Under the pieces are notes generated by a model. It worked only from the letters and a program-made list of their open reading frames with translations. It was not told the origin of the DNA and did no database searches. A stretch of DNA of 64,000 bases from Actinomadura harenae (GTDB lineage: Bacteria > Actinomycetota > Actinomycetes > Streptosporangiales > Streptosporangiaceae): NCBI RefSeq assembly GCF_003696215.1, contig NZ_RFFG01000012.1, positions 62,001-126,000 on the forward strand, written 5' to 3'. A program made the translations under genes and the position numbers. Of the stretch, positions 56,275-64,000 are shown one piece after another (positions within the stretch are counted from its first letter, which is position 1; each line of letters begins with the position of its first letter).

Positions 56275-56298
56275 ACCTCAACAAATGTTGAGGTCAAC
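56275..56298. promoter_or_regulatory. Two overlapping palindromes, operator between exporter and aminotransferase genes
   Basis: ACCTCAACA-AA-TGTTGAGGT (56275-56294) is a perfect inverted repeat with 9-bp arms. GTTGAGGTCAAC (56287-56298) is a second perfect palindrome that shares bases with it. They lie 54-77 bp before the exporter start and 62-85 bp before the aminotransferase start. TCAACA/TGTTGA sites are common for MarR-type regulators, none of which is encoded in the window. Confidence 0.6.
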
Positions 56299-56359
56299 TC
56301 CGCTCGCCGCACCACTCTGCCCGAAGGGTCCGACAATCCGCGAGGTACGGTTCTCGAAC

Positions 56360-57508
56360 ATGACGATCGATGTCGCGAAGGTCCGGAACGACACGCCCGG
56401 ATGCGCGCGCGTCGCGCACCTCAACAACGCCGGGTGCGCGCTGCCGCCGCGTCCGGTGATGGACGCCGTCACCGGGCACCTGGAGCTTGAGGCGATGACG
56501 GGCGGCTACGAGGCCGCCACCGAGAACGCCCAGGCCGTCGAGCGTTTCTACGACGCGGTCGCCGGGCTCATCGGCGCGCGCCGCGACGAGATCGCCTATG
56601 TGGAGAACGCGACCCGGGCCTGGGACATGGCCTTCTACGGCATCGCGTTCGCGCCGGGTGAGCGCGTCCTGACGACGACGAACGAGTACGCCAGCAACGC
56701 GATCGCCTACATGCAGCGCGGCGTCCGGGTGGACGTGGTCCCGGACGACGCGGACGGCACGATCGACCTCGACGCCCTGGAGGCCGAGCTCCGCAAAGGC
56801 GGCGTGCGGCTCGTCTCGCTGAACCACGTCCCGACGTCCAACGGGCTGATCAACCCGGCCGCCGACGTCGGGCGGCTGTGCCGGGAGGCGGGCGCGCTGT
56901 TCCTGCTGGACGCGTGCCAGTCGGTCGGGCAGCTCCCGGTCGACGTCGACGAGATCGGCTGCGACCTGCTGTCCGCGACCGGGCGGAAGTACCTGCGCGG
57001 GCCGCGTGGCACCGGTTTCCTCTACGCGCGCGCGGACGTCCTCCCCCAGCTCGAACCGCCGTTCCTGGACAACGCCTCCGCGATCCGGCACGCGCCCGAC
57101 CGGTACGAGATCCAGCCGGACGCCAAGCGGTTCGAGACGTGGGAACGGTTCGTGGCCGGTCAGATCGGGCTGGGCGTCGCCGCCGACTACGCGAACGCCC
57201 TCGGCATGAACGCCATCGCGTCCCGCATCGACATCCTCGCCACGCTCCTGCGCGCGGAACTGGCCGCGAAACCGGGCGTGACCATCCACGACCAGGGCGT
57301 CCTGCGGTCCGGCATCGTCACCTTCACCGTGGACGGCCGGACGCCCGCCGAGATCGTCGAGACCGCGCGCGCACGAGGCATCAACCTGAACGTCAGCAAG
57401 CCTCGCCAGCACGGATATGACCCGGACGCCTTGGATGCGGTCGTCCGGGCCTCCGTGCACTACTACAACACCGAGGACGAGCTGGAGCGCCTTCTCGCCC
57501 TCATCTGA
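56360..57508 (+). CDS. Class V aminotransferase-fold PLP enzyme
   Basis: This 382-residue protein has ATG at 56360 (MTIDVAKVRNDTPGCARVAH). The PLP lysine is K210 in LLSATGRKYLRGPRGTGF, and the pyridine-binding Asp is D184 in FLLDACQSVG. Cysteine-desulfurase signatures in the C-terminal half are not evident, so a desulfurase role is uncertain. Related proteins include isopenicillin-N epimerase-like and EgtE-like enzymes. The reaction is not known. It shares a regulatory region with the ABC exporter gene and closely precedes (3 bp) the end of the convergent LCP gene. Confidence 0.88.
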   Translation: MTIDVAKVRNDTPGCARVAHLNNAGCALPPRPVMDAVTGHLELEAMTGGYEAATENAQAVERFYDAVAGLIGARRDEIAYVENATRAWDMAFYGIAFAPGERVLTTTNEYASNAIAYMQRGVRVDVVPDDADGTIDLDALEAELRKGGVRLVSLNHVPTSNGLINPAADVGRLCREAGALFLLDACQSVGQLPVDVDEIGCDLLSATGRKYLRGPRGTGFLYARADVLPQLEPPFLDNASAIRHAPDRYEIQPDAKRFETWERFVAGQIGLGVAADYANALGMNAIASRIDILATLLRAELAAKPGVTIHDQGVLRSGIVTFTVDGRTPAEIVETARARGINLNVSKPRQHGYDPDALDAVVRASVHYYNTEDELERLLALI

Positions 57509-57511
57509 CGG

Positions 57512-58549
57512 TCACGGCTGTTTGAAGGGGGCGAGCACGCGGGCCGCCGCAGGCTCGTTCACCACGAGGCGGTTGGGGTCCTTGGGCGAGAAGCGGTACG
57601 GCAGGGTCGTGTAGTGCGCCTTGGACGGATCGGTGCGCTTGAAGCTCTCGGCCAGCGCCTTCATGCCCGCCAGGTCCAGCCCAGGGACGGTCTTCACCGA
57701 ATCCGCGCCCGCCTTGAGGAACTGGGCGAACCGGATCGGGTTGCTCGTCAGCATGTGCAAGGCCTCACCGTACAGATCGGCCATGAGCCTCTGCTGGCGC
57801 TTGATGCGGTCGAGATCCGAGCCGTCACCCATGCCGTGCCGGACGCGCGCGTACGCGAGGGCGCCCTTGCCGTCCAGCTTGTGCTTGCCCGCGCTGAGGT
57901 GAAGGCCTGATGCCGGGTCGTTCACGCTCTTCGGCAGTGTCACGGTCACTCCGCCCAGCACGTCCACCATGTGGGCGAAGCCCTTGAAGTTCACGACCAC
58001 GGCCTGGTCGACGCGGACGGACGTGACCGCCTCCACCGTCTTGATCGCGCAGGAGACACCGCCCATCGAGTACGCCGAGTTGATCAGTCCCGGGCCCGGC
58101 CTGGTCTTCCGGCCGTCCGGGCGGACGCACGCGGGCAGCTGCACGACCAGGTCGCGCGGCAGGCTCACCACGGTCACGCGCGCGCGGCCGGCGGGCAGCC
58201 TGACCAGCGCCATCGTGTCCGAGCGGGCGGAATCGCGGTGGACGGCGTCCGCCCCCCGCGCGTCCGACCCGAGGACGAGGACGTTCAGCGGACGGTCGTC
58301 GACGCGCCCGAGCGGACTCAGCGCCCTGCCGTGATGACCGCCGGACCGCAGCAGGACGGACGGGACGATCAGCAGCGCCGCGACCGCACAGGCGGCGAGG
58401 GCCAGCGCCGTCCAGCCGCGCGGACGCAGGCGCCGGCGCCGCGGGGCGTGCGCGGCGTCGGTCAGCCGGGACCGCTGGCGGGCCAGCGACGGCGGCGGAT
58501 CGTGCTCGAGAGCGCGCCCGAGGTCGCGCAGGGGCGAGAGGTCGTCCAC
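57512..58549 (-). CDS. LytR-CpsA-Psr (LCP) family cell-wall transferase
   Basis: This 345-residue type II membrane protein has a cytoplasmic lead of about 45 residues (MDDLSPLRDLGRALEHDPPP), one helix (WTALALAACAVAALLIVPSV) and an extracytoplasmic LCP domain at about 88-245. Family arginines and acidic residues are in VLVLGSDARG, RDSARSDTMALVRL and TVVSLPRDLVV, with YARVRHGMGDGSDLDRIKRQ near the end. LCP enzymes attach glycopolymers to peptidoglycan. It follows the ECF sigma gene by 3 bp. The short cytoplasmic lead looks like the N-termini of membrane proteins that bind ECF sigma factors. Confidence 0.93.
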   Translation of the reverse strand: MDDLSPLRDLGRALEHDPPPSLARQRSRLTDAAHAPRRRRLRPRGWTALALAACAVAALLIVPSVLLRSGGHHGRALSPLGRVDDRPLNVLVLGSDARGADAVHRDSARSDTMALVRLPAGRARVTVVSLPRDLVVQLPACVRPDGRKTRPGPGLINSAYSMGGVSCAIKTVEAVTSVRVDQAVVVNFKGFAHMVDVLGGVTVTLPKSVNDPASGLHLSAGKHKLDGKGALAYARVRHGMGDGSDLDRIKRQQRLMADLYGEALHMLTSNPIRFAQFLKAGADSVKTVPGLDLAGMKALAESFKRTDPSKAHYTTLPYRFSPKDPNRLVVNEPAAARVLAPFKQP

Positions 58550-58552
58550 GGC

Positions 58553-59143
58553 TCAGCCCTCCTCAGCGGTCGGGTCGACGCCGCCGAGCGCGGCGCGGAC
58601 CTTGCGGCGGGCCCGGTTCAGGCGCGACCGGACGGTGCCGACGGGAATGGACAGGGCGGAGGCGACCTCCTCGTAGCTCAGGTCGCCCCAGGCCACCAGC
58701 AGCAGGACGTCCCGGTCCCGGCGGGGCAGCGCGGCGAGGGCCCCGGCGAGCTCGGCGCGGGACTCCCAGGCCGCGACGCCCGCCGCGACCCGGTCGGCGG
58801 GGCCGTCGTCCGGGCCGTCCACGGGGCTGCGGCGCAGCGCCCGGTAGTGCGCGGCCTCACGCCGGTGGTGCCGCGCCATGATCTTGGTGGCGATGCCGAA
58901 CAGCCAGGGACGGGCGTCCGGATGGGACAGGTCGTACCGGTGCCGTCCGCCGAACGCGGCGAGGAAGGTGTCCCCGACCAGGTCCTCGGCGGTCTCGGGG
59001 CCGAGCCGCCGGGACACGTAGCGGTACAGCATCCCGGAGTAGCGGTCGAACAGCGCGGCGAACGTCTCCGGATCGTCGTGCGACCGGCGGATCAGCTCCG
59101 CGTCGTCCGCCGTCACGGCGGGCGGGGCGGTCATCGTGGACAC
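58553..59143 (-). CDS. ECF RNA polymerase sigma factor
   Basis: This protein of about 196 residues starts at GTG 59143 (GGGAAGG 5 bp upstream). ATG 59134 is an alternative. Sigma region 2 is RYSGMLYRYVSRRLGPETAE with the DNA-melting part in DARPWLFGIATKIMARHHRR. Region 4 is LPRRDRDVLLLVAWGDLSYE followed by IPVGTVRSRLNRARRKVRAA. Sigma-70 regions 1 and 3 are absent. It heads a two-gene operon with the LCP-family protein. A dedicated anti-sigma is not seen unless the LCP protein serves. Confidence 0.93.
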   Translation of the reverse strand: MSTMTAPPAVTADDAELIRRSHDDPETFAALFDRYSGMLYRYVSRRLGPETAEDLVGDTFLAAFGGRHRYDLSHPDARPWLFGIATKIMARHHRREAAHYRALRRSPVDGPDDGPADRVAAGVAAWESRAELAGALAALPRRDRDVLLLVAWGDLSYEEVASALSIPVGTVRSRLNRARRKVRAALGGVDPTAEEG

Positions 59144-59355
59144 CACGGCCTTCCCGGGGGTAGCGGGCTCGTTGTCGACCGTGTCTTGCCGTCCGGGCCC
59201 GCCCGGGTTCACGATTCCAAGATCACCAATTGATAACGAAGTGAACTTTCGGGATAACCTGCGCATCTTCCCAGAGGTGAGCGCGAGGACTCGGACGCGG
59301 GGGTTCGGTCCAGGTCCGCGCTCTTCCGCTTAAGGGGCGAGCAGGAGGACGCGGC

Positions 59356-62322
59356 GTGACGGACGACGCCCAGAACCGGCCGGACGAGACGGAACCGGCC
59401 CGGTCGGAGACGACCGAGGACGCCAGAACCGCGAACGCCACAGGCACCGCCGAGGACGCCGCGGCCACCAAGGACGCCTCGGACACCGTCGCTGCCGAGG
59501 ACGCCTCGGACGCCGCCGCCGACGCTCCGGCCGAGGACGCCGACCGGCCCGAGCAGCCTGACCAGGCCGAACCGACCGAGCGGGACGCCCCGGACGAGCC
59601 CGCCAAGGCGCCCGAGTCCGCCGAGCCCGCCGAAACTCCCGATGCGCCTGCGGCTTCCGAGACTCCTGCGACTCCTGCGGTGTCTGAGGCTCCCGAGGTC
59701 CCCGAGGCGCCCGAGCCGGACGGGGGCGAATCCTCGCGCGCGTCGCGCGAGTCGGGCCCGCATCCGATGCAGGCGTCCAAGTCGTCCGGGCAGTGGACGG
59801 TCGCGTTCCCGAAGGTCCAGGAGCGCCCGGAGCCCGTGGAACGCCCCAAGCCCGCGGAAGCCCCGGAGCCGGAGCCCGCCGAGCACCCGGAATCCGTGGA
59901 GCGGCCGGAGCCGCCGGAGCCCGCGGAGACTCCCGAGGGCCCTGAGCACCGCGAACCCCCGCAGCGCCCTGAGCGTGCAGAGCGCTCAGAGCGTCCTGAG
60001 CCTCCGCAGCAGCCCGAGCCTCCGCAGCAGCCTGAGCGCCCGGAGCCGCCGAAGCGGCCGGAGTCCAAGCCCTTCCGGTCGGCGGCGCCGACGGTCGAGG
60101 ACCGGCTGCCCACTCTTCGGGCCCCGAAGCCTGACGCGCCCGCGCACGAGGAGGATGCCCCGCGCTCCGGCGGTCAGCCCCCTGCCACCCCGCACACCAG
60201 CGGATCCCACCCGTCCGGTCCGGACGCGGGAGGCGAGCCGTCCGGGACGTCCCGCACGAGCGGAACGCACCCGGCCACGCCTCGCGTCAGTGGCTCTCAC
60301 GAGACCACGCCCCGGACGAGCGGCCCGCGCGAAGCCGCCCCGCGCCCTGGTGGGCGGCACGGGGCCCCGCCTCAGACGAGCGAGCCCCACGAGGCCGACC
60401 CCCGTCACAGCGGCCGTCACGAGGCCGCTCCCCGGACGAGTGGTCCTCACGAGAACGCGCCTCGTTCCAGCGGCCGCCACCAGGCCACGCCGCCCCAGCC
60501 GGGTGCGCAGCCCCAGTCCAGCGGCCAGCACCCGGTCACGCCCCGGACCAGCGGTCAGCATCAGGTCACGCCTCAGAGCAGCGGACAACACCCCGTCACG
60601 CCTCAGACCAGCGGTCAGCACCCGGCGGGTCCTCGCGCGAGTGGGCAGCACCCGGCGCAGCCCCGGGTGAGCGGGCAGCATCCGGTCGCGCCCGCCTCCC
60701 ACGCCGCTCCCCCGGCCGCTCCGCCGGCTCCGGCCGGGCCGCGGACGAGCGTCGACCAGCCGATCGCGCCCCGGTTCACCGCGCAGGCGCACACCGACGC
60801 GCAGGCCGAGGCGCGGCTGCGCGCGCAGGCGCAGGCCGCCCAGGACCAGATCTGGGGCGCCGATGTCACGCGCATGGACCCGCCGATCAACCCGTCCCAG
60901 TACGCGGTGGGCGTCCAGCCGCGGCAGCCCCAGCAGGCCCCCCAGCCCCAGCCTCAGCCGTCCCCGCAGCCTCGGCAAGCCCGGCAGCCGCAGTACGGGT
61001 ATGAGACGCAGCAGCCGCAGCCGCACCACACGCAGCAGCGCCAGCCCTATGCGGAGCAGTACGCCGACCAGTACGCGGACCACCGGGCGGCCCGCGAGGA
61101 CGCGCCCGCGTACGAGGAGGAGCCCCGGAAGGGACGCCGCCGCCTCGTGATCACGCTGGTGGCCGTGCTCGTCCTGGTCGGCGGTGTGGTGGCCGGGCAG
61201 CTGATACGGCCGGTGCCGGAGGCGTCGCTGGCGCTCACGCTGTCCAGCGCGAGCCACACCTTCGCCGGTCAGCGGCCCGCCCTGCCGTGGCCGAAGGCGG
61301 GGCAGGCGACCGTGTACGTGGACGGCCTGGGCGCGATGGGGTCGTCCGGCGCGCCGACGCCGACGCCCACGGCGAGCGTCGCCAAGGTCATGACGGCGTA
61401 CGTGATCCTGCGCGACCGGCCGCTGCGCAGTGGCGAGTCGGGGCCGACCTTCACCGTGACGCCGCAGGGCGTGGCCGAGATGCCGGGGCGCAGGAAGCGC
61501 GGCGAGTCGCTGCTCGGGATCCACGCGAACCAGCAGTTCACCCAGCGCAAGGCGCTGGAGGCGCTGCTGGTCATCTCGGCGAACGACGTGGCGCACGAGC
61601 TGGCCCGCTGGGACACCGGCTCGGACCAGGCGTTCGTCCAGAGGATGAACGACGCGGCGCGGTCGCTCGGCATGACGAACACGACCTACACCGACCCGAG
61701 CGGCTATGACTCGGCGACCGTCAGCACGGCCGCCGACCAGGTGAAACTGCTGCGCGCGGCGATGAAGCTGCCCGCGTTCGCCGAGTCCGTCGCGCTGCGC
61801 TCCTACGTCCCGGCCGAGGGCGGCCCGGCGCGCAACGCGGGCAACGTCCTGCTCGGGCAGTCCGGCGTGGTCGGCGGCAAGACCGGCTACACCGACAAGG
61901 CGGGCGGCAACTTCGTGTTCGCCGCGCGCCGCCAGGTCGGCGGGGTGGACACGCTGATCCTCGGCGCGGTCATGAACCAGCCGTCGCCGAGCGCGATGGG
62001 CGCGATCCACGCGGCGCAGCCCCTGGTCGCGGCGGCCGGGAACGCGCTGGTCAGCGCGACGGTCGCGCCGTCCGGGAGCCGGGTGGCGAAGGTGGACGAC
62101 GGGCTCGGCGGCGGCGCCGGGCTGCGCGCGGCCAAGGCCGTGACCGTGGTCGGGTGGCCGGGGCTGACCGTGCCGTTCGGGGTGGCCGGGGATCCGCCGG
62201 GTTCGGCCCCGCAGGGCGCGAAGGTCGGGACGCTGACGGCGGGTCCGGCGCGCGTTCCGCTGGCGCTGGACGCGCCGCTGGGCAAGCCGTCCCTGCTGCA
62301 CCGCCTGCTCCGCCTCGCCTGA
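59356..62322 (+). CDS. D-alanyl-D-alanine carboxypeptidase with giant repetitive cytoplasmic domain
   Basis: This 988-residue protein has GTG 59356 with AGGAGG upstream. Residues 1-590 are low-complexity and cytoplasmic: Asp/Ala/Glu-rich at 1-120, Pro/Glu at 150-235, then about 25 repeats of forms like TSGQHPVTPR and SGRHEA up to about 455, then Gln/Pro-rich. One helix at about 596-615 (LVITLVAVLVLVGGVVAGQL) anchors it. The extracellular part is a penicillin-binding DD-peptidase: S674-V-A-K677, S741-A-N743, K842-T-G. It trims stem peptides. The N-terminal size is unusual for the family, which normally has a signal peptide instead. Confidence 0.92.
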   Translation: MTDDAQNRPDETEPARSETTEDARTANATGTAEDAAATKDASDTVAAEDASDAAADAPAEDADRPEQPDQAEPTERDAPDEPAKAPESAEPAETPDAPAASETPATPAVSEAPEVPEAPEPDGGESSRASRESGPHPMQASKSSGQWTVAFPKVQERPEPVERPKPAEAPEPEPAEHPESVERPEPPEPAETPEGPEHREPPQRPERAERSERPEPPQQPEPPQQPERPEPPKRPESKPFRSAAPTVEDRLPTLRAPKPDAPAHEEDAPRSGGQPPATPHTSGSHPSGPDAGGEPSGTSRTSGTHPATPRVSGSHETTPRTSGPREAAPRPGGRHGAPPQTSEPHEADPRHSGRHEAAPRTSGPHENAPRSSGRHQATPPQPGAQPQSSGQHPVTPRTSGQHQVTPQSSGQHPVTPQTSGQHPAGPRASGQHPAQPRVSGQHPVAPASHAAPPAAPPAPAGPRTSVDQPIAPRFTAQAHTDAQAEARLRAQAQAAQDQIWGADVTRMDPPINPSQYAVGVQPRQPQQAPQPQPQPSPQPRQARQPQYGYETQQPQPHHTQQRQPYAEQYADQYADHRAAREDAPAYEEEPRKGRRRLVITLVAVLVLVGGVVAGQLIRPVPEASLALTLSSASHTFAGQRPALPWPKAGQATVYVDGLGAMGSSGAPTPTPTASVAKVMTAYVILRDRPLRSGESGPTFTVTPQGVAEMPGRRKRGESLLGIHANQQFTQRKALEALLVISANDVAHELARWDTGSDQAFVQRMNDAARSLGMTNTTYTDPSGYDSATVSTAADQVKLLRAAMKLPAFAESVALRSYVPAEGGPARNAGNVLLGQSGVVGGKTGYTDKAGGNFVFAARRQVGGVDTLILGAVMNQPSPSAMGAIHAAQPLVAAAGNALVSATVAPSGSRVAKVDDGLGGGAGLRAAKAVTVVGWPGLTVPFGVAGDPPGSAPQGAKVGTLTAGPARVPLALDAPLGKPSLLHRLLRLA

Positions 62323-62394
62323 GCGGCGGACGAACGCCCCGATGTGGCGGCGCCCCCGGACGGGGAGCGCCGCCACGCTCGTTCCGTCAGGCGG

Positions 62395-63042
62395 TCAGGG
62401 CGCCTCCGGCCGCTGCTCCTCGGACGCCAGGGCCCCGGCGAGGACGAGCCGTCCGGACGTGCGGACCATGTACGTGACCTCGTCGAGCGGACGGCGCAGC
62501 GAGGTGAGCGCGACCAGCGCGGCGAGCAGGGTGTGCCCGAGGACGATCTCGACGGCGTCCCGGTCGGGCACCGGGTCGCCGATGGCCGCGGACAGCCGGT
62601 CGCGGACGAACAGGAACAGCACCGTGCGGGCGTCCTCGACGGACGGGTCGTCCGAGGTCACGGCCTGGATGATGGCCGAGGTGAGGGTCAGCTCGCCGGA
62701 CGCGATCTCCACGATCCGCTCCAGCAGCGAGGTGAGCCGCTCGGTGGGCGTCTCGCCGACGGCGAGCGCGTCGATGTCGGCGGTCACCCGGTGCGCCCAG
62801 GTGGCGGCGACCTCGGTGAGCAGGTGGTCCTTGGTGGCGAAGTACCGGTACACGGTGGCGCGGGCGACCCCGGCGCGGTCGGCGACGTCGTGCATGGTGA
62901 CGGCCTGGTAGCCGCCCTCGTCCGCCAGTTCGCGGGCCGCCTCGAGCAGCCGCTCGCGGCGGGCCTGCTGATCCTTGGTCAACGTCCTGGTGACGGTGAT
63001 CCGCACCTCGCCGCTCACCCCGCCACGCACACTGCCGCTCAA
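62395..63042 (-). CDS. TetR-family transcription regulator
   Basis: This 215-residue regulator has an N-terminal helix-turn-helix, QARRERLLEAARELADEGGY then VADRAGVARATVYRYFATKD. The TTG at 63042 is favoured because AGGAGG lies 3-9 bp ahead. In-frame ATG 63069 lacks a site. The C-terminal ligand domain has no recognisable specificity. It follows the galE-like gene on the same strand after a terminator and is convergent with the carboxypeptidase gene. Confidence 0.9.
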   Translation of the reverse strand: MSGSVRGGVSGEVRITVTRTLTKDQQARRERLLEAARELADEGGYQAVTMHDVADRAGVARATVYRYFATKDHLLTEVAATWAHRVTADIDALAVGETPTERLTSLLERIVEIASGELTLTSAIIQAVTSDDPSVEDARTVLFLFVRDRLSAAIGDPVPDRDAVEIVLGHTLLAALVALTSLRRPLDEVTYMVRTSGRLVLAGALASEEQRPEAP

Positions 63043-63360
63043 CGCGCCTCCTCGTTGTGACGGCCCCATTGTCCCGCAGATCCGCCCGTGCCGACGGGGG
63101 CGCGGTCGAATCGAGACCCGGCGTTCAGGGACGGCCGGGGCCCGGCGTCCGGCCGGGGACCGCGGGTCCGCATCGCGGAGTCTGGCAGAGGCGCGCGCGG
63201 ATGAGGGCGCGTGGCCGCGACCGGCCGTGCGCGGGACGCCACCCGCCGAACACGGTCGGCCGAGGTGCGAGGCCAATCGCACGACCTCCGGAACGCGTCC
63301 GCGGACGCGTTCCGGAGGGGGCGGGCCTCGGGTGCGGAGGGACGGGCCGCGTGCGGAGGA
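63043..63360. other. Intergenic region, galE-like gene to TetR gene
   Basis: These 318 bp contain the 34-bp palindrome listed separately and the TetR ribosome site. The stretch 63110-63280 is GC-rich with no supported gene. Confidence 0.5.
63285..63318 (-). terminator. 34-bp perfect palindrome after the galE-like gene
   Basis: The arms CCTCCGGAACGCGTCCG and complement form a 17-bp stem without separate loop, 43 bp after the galE-like stop. No T tract follows. It probably terminates the galE-like gene. Confidence 0.75.
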
Positions 63361-64000
63361 TCAGGCGACGACGTCGAGCCTGCGGCGGCGCTCGGCCCAC
63401 TGGAGCGAGTGCCGGATGGCGTCGCCGATAGTGAACTCGGGCCTCCAGCGCAGGATCTCCCACGCCTTCGCCGGGTCGACGAACGCGCCGACGACGTCCC
63501 CGGGACGGGCCGGGGCCTCCTCCACGGCGAAGTCGTCGCCGACGACCTCGCGGAAGGCGTCGACCAGTTCGCGGACGGTCGTGCCGTCCCCGGTGCCGAG
63601 GTTGACGACCTGGTAGGCGGGCGGCGCGCCGGCCGGGCGCGCGGGCGGGACGATCGCGTCGAACCGGTCGACGGCCGCGACGAACGCCCGCGCGATGTCC
63701 CACACGTGGATGTAGTCGCGGATGGCCGTGCCGTCCCGGGTCGGCCAGTCCACGCCCGTGATCCGGAACGGGACGCCCGACTCGTAGGACTCGATCATCT
63801 TGCCGAGGGCGTGCGTCGGCTTGCTGGACTGGAGGCCGGTGCGCATCCTCGGGTCCGCGCCGATCGGGTTGAGGTAGCGCAGCGACACCACGCGCAGCCC
63901 GTAGGCCGCGGCCATGTCGCGCAGCGCGGCCTCCGCCATCGCCTTCGAGCGCGTGTAGGGGTTCTGGGGGTCGAGATCGGACGCCTCGGTGACCGAGAGG
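63361..64000 (-). CDS. galE: UDP-glucose 4-epimerase-like protein, 5' part cut by window end
   Basis: The visible 3' part codes for about 213 residues. It begins with VTEASDLDPQNPYTRSKAMA, containing the catalytic Tyr and Lys of the extended SDR YxxxK motif. This continues with LRYLNPIGADPRMRTG, FRITGVDWPTRDGTAIRDYI and VVNLGTGDGTTVRELVDAF. These match GalE, which interconverts UDP-glucose and UDP-galactose for envelope sugars. The NAD-binding N-terminus is outside the window. A related NAD-dependent epimerase with other sugar preference is possible. Confidence 0.9.
   Translation of the reverse strand, partial: LSVTEASDLDPQNPYTRSKAMAEAALRDMAAAYGLRVVSLRYLNPIGADPRMRTGLQSSKPTHALGKMIESYESGVPFRITGVDWPTRDGTAIRDYIHVWDIARAFVAAVDRFDAIVPPARPAGAPPAYQVVNLGTGDGTTVRELVDAFREVVGDDFAVEEAPARPGDVVGAFVDPAKAWEILRWRPEFTIGDAIRHSLQWAERRRRLDVVA

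Noticed and set aside
59986-62376. 796-codon minus-strand frame opposite the carboxypeptidase gene
   Set aside because: Arg/Gly/Leu shadow of Pro/Glu/His repeats. The plus strand has SxxK, SxN and KTG motifs in order.

Overview
The window is high-GC DNA from an actinomycete. GTG and TTG starts, ATGA/GTGA overlaps, lipoboxes, and small families typical of Streptosporangiales-type genomes (DUF2550, DUF574 methyltransferase, Fxs-type RiPP genes) suggest a relative of Actinomadura or Thermomonospora; the genus is an inference. No plasmid, phage or IS backbone is visible, and it reads as a chromosomal segment.

Region 1 (1-31.2 kb, mostly minus strand) is core chromosome. Read in the direction of transcription it runs: argS-like nrtL, lysA, hom, thrC, thrB, rho, rpmE, prfA, prmC, the Sua5/YrdC gene, a wecA-type gene, atpI, an atpZ-like gene, then atpBEFHAGDC and a DUF2550 gene. 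This is the order known from Mycobacterium tuberculosis (Rv1292-Rv1312). Three changes stand out. The argS position holds a protein with only the ArgRS-type accessory and anticodon-binding domains. A two-component system with a GH114-like lipoprotein is inserted between rho and rpmE. A DUF2207 gene and two small secreted-protein genes lie between the Sua5 gene and the wecA-type gene. An M28 aminopeptidase and a DUF4097 lipoprotein lie beyond the ATP synthase.

Region 2 (31.1-36.1 kb) starts at a tRNA-Arg(CCG) gene and is accessory. It has a minus-strand operon of a Crp-type regulator, a class III cyclase-like protein and a STAND-like P-loop protein. The cyclase C-terminus and the STAND N-terminus share a 25-residue G/D/Q/N motif, as in bacterial amyloid-signalling (BASS) effector/receptor pairs. 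This is the best candidate for an undescribed system. A decayed EF-G gene and a small gene split by one stop codon follow.

Region 3 (36.1-41.2 kb) has a DUF574 methyltransferase, a response regulator and histidine kinase flanking a degenerate tandem repeat and a small secreted protein, and an MFS exporter.

Region 4 (41.0-49.6 kb) is an Fxs-type RiPP cluster: a 61-residue precursor with an FxSxx motif that is not at its C-terminus, an nSTAND1-type TPR ATPase overlapping or immediately following it, a divergent NB-ARC/TPR protein (FxsT type), and a radical SAM/SPASM enzyme fused to an HExxH modification domain.

Region 5 (49.9-64 kb) holds a sugar ABC transporter with a ROK kinase behind a promoter carrying a DasR-like operator, an ABC exporter and a divergent class V aminotransferase sharing a two-palindrome operator, an ECF sigma factor with an LCP-family protein, a D-Ala-D-Ala carboxypeptidase with a very long repetitive cytoplasmic domain, a TetR regulator, and the 3' part of a galE-like gene cut by the window edge.
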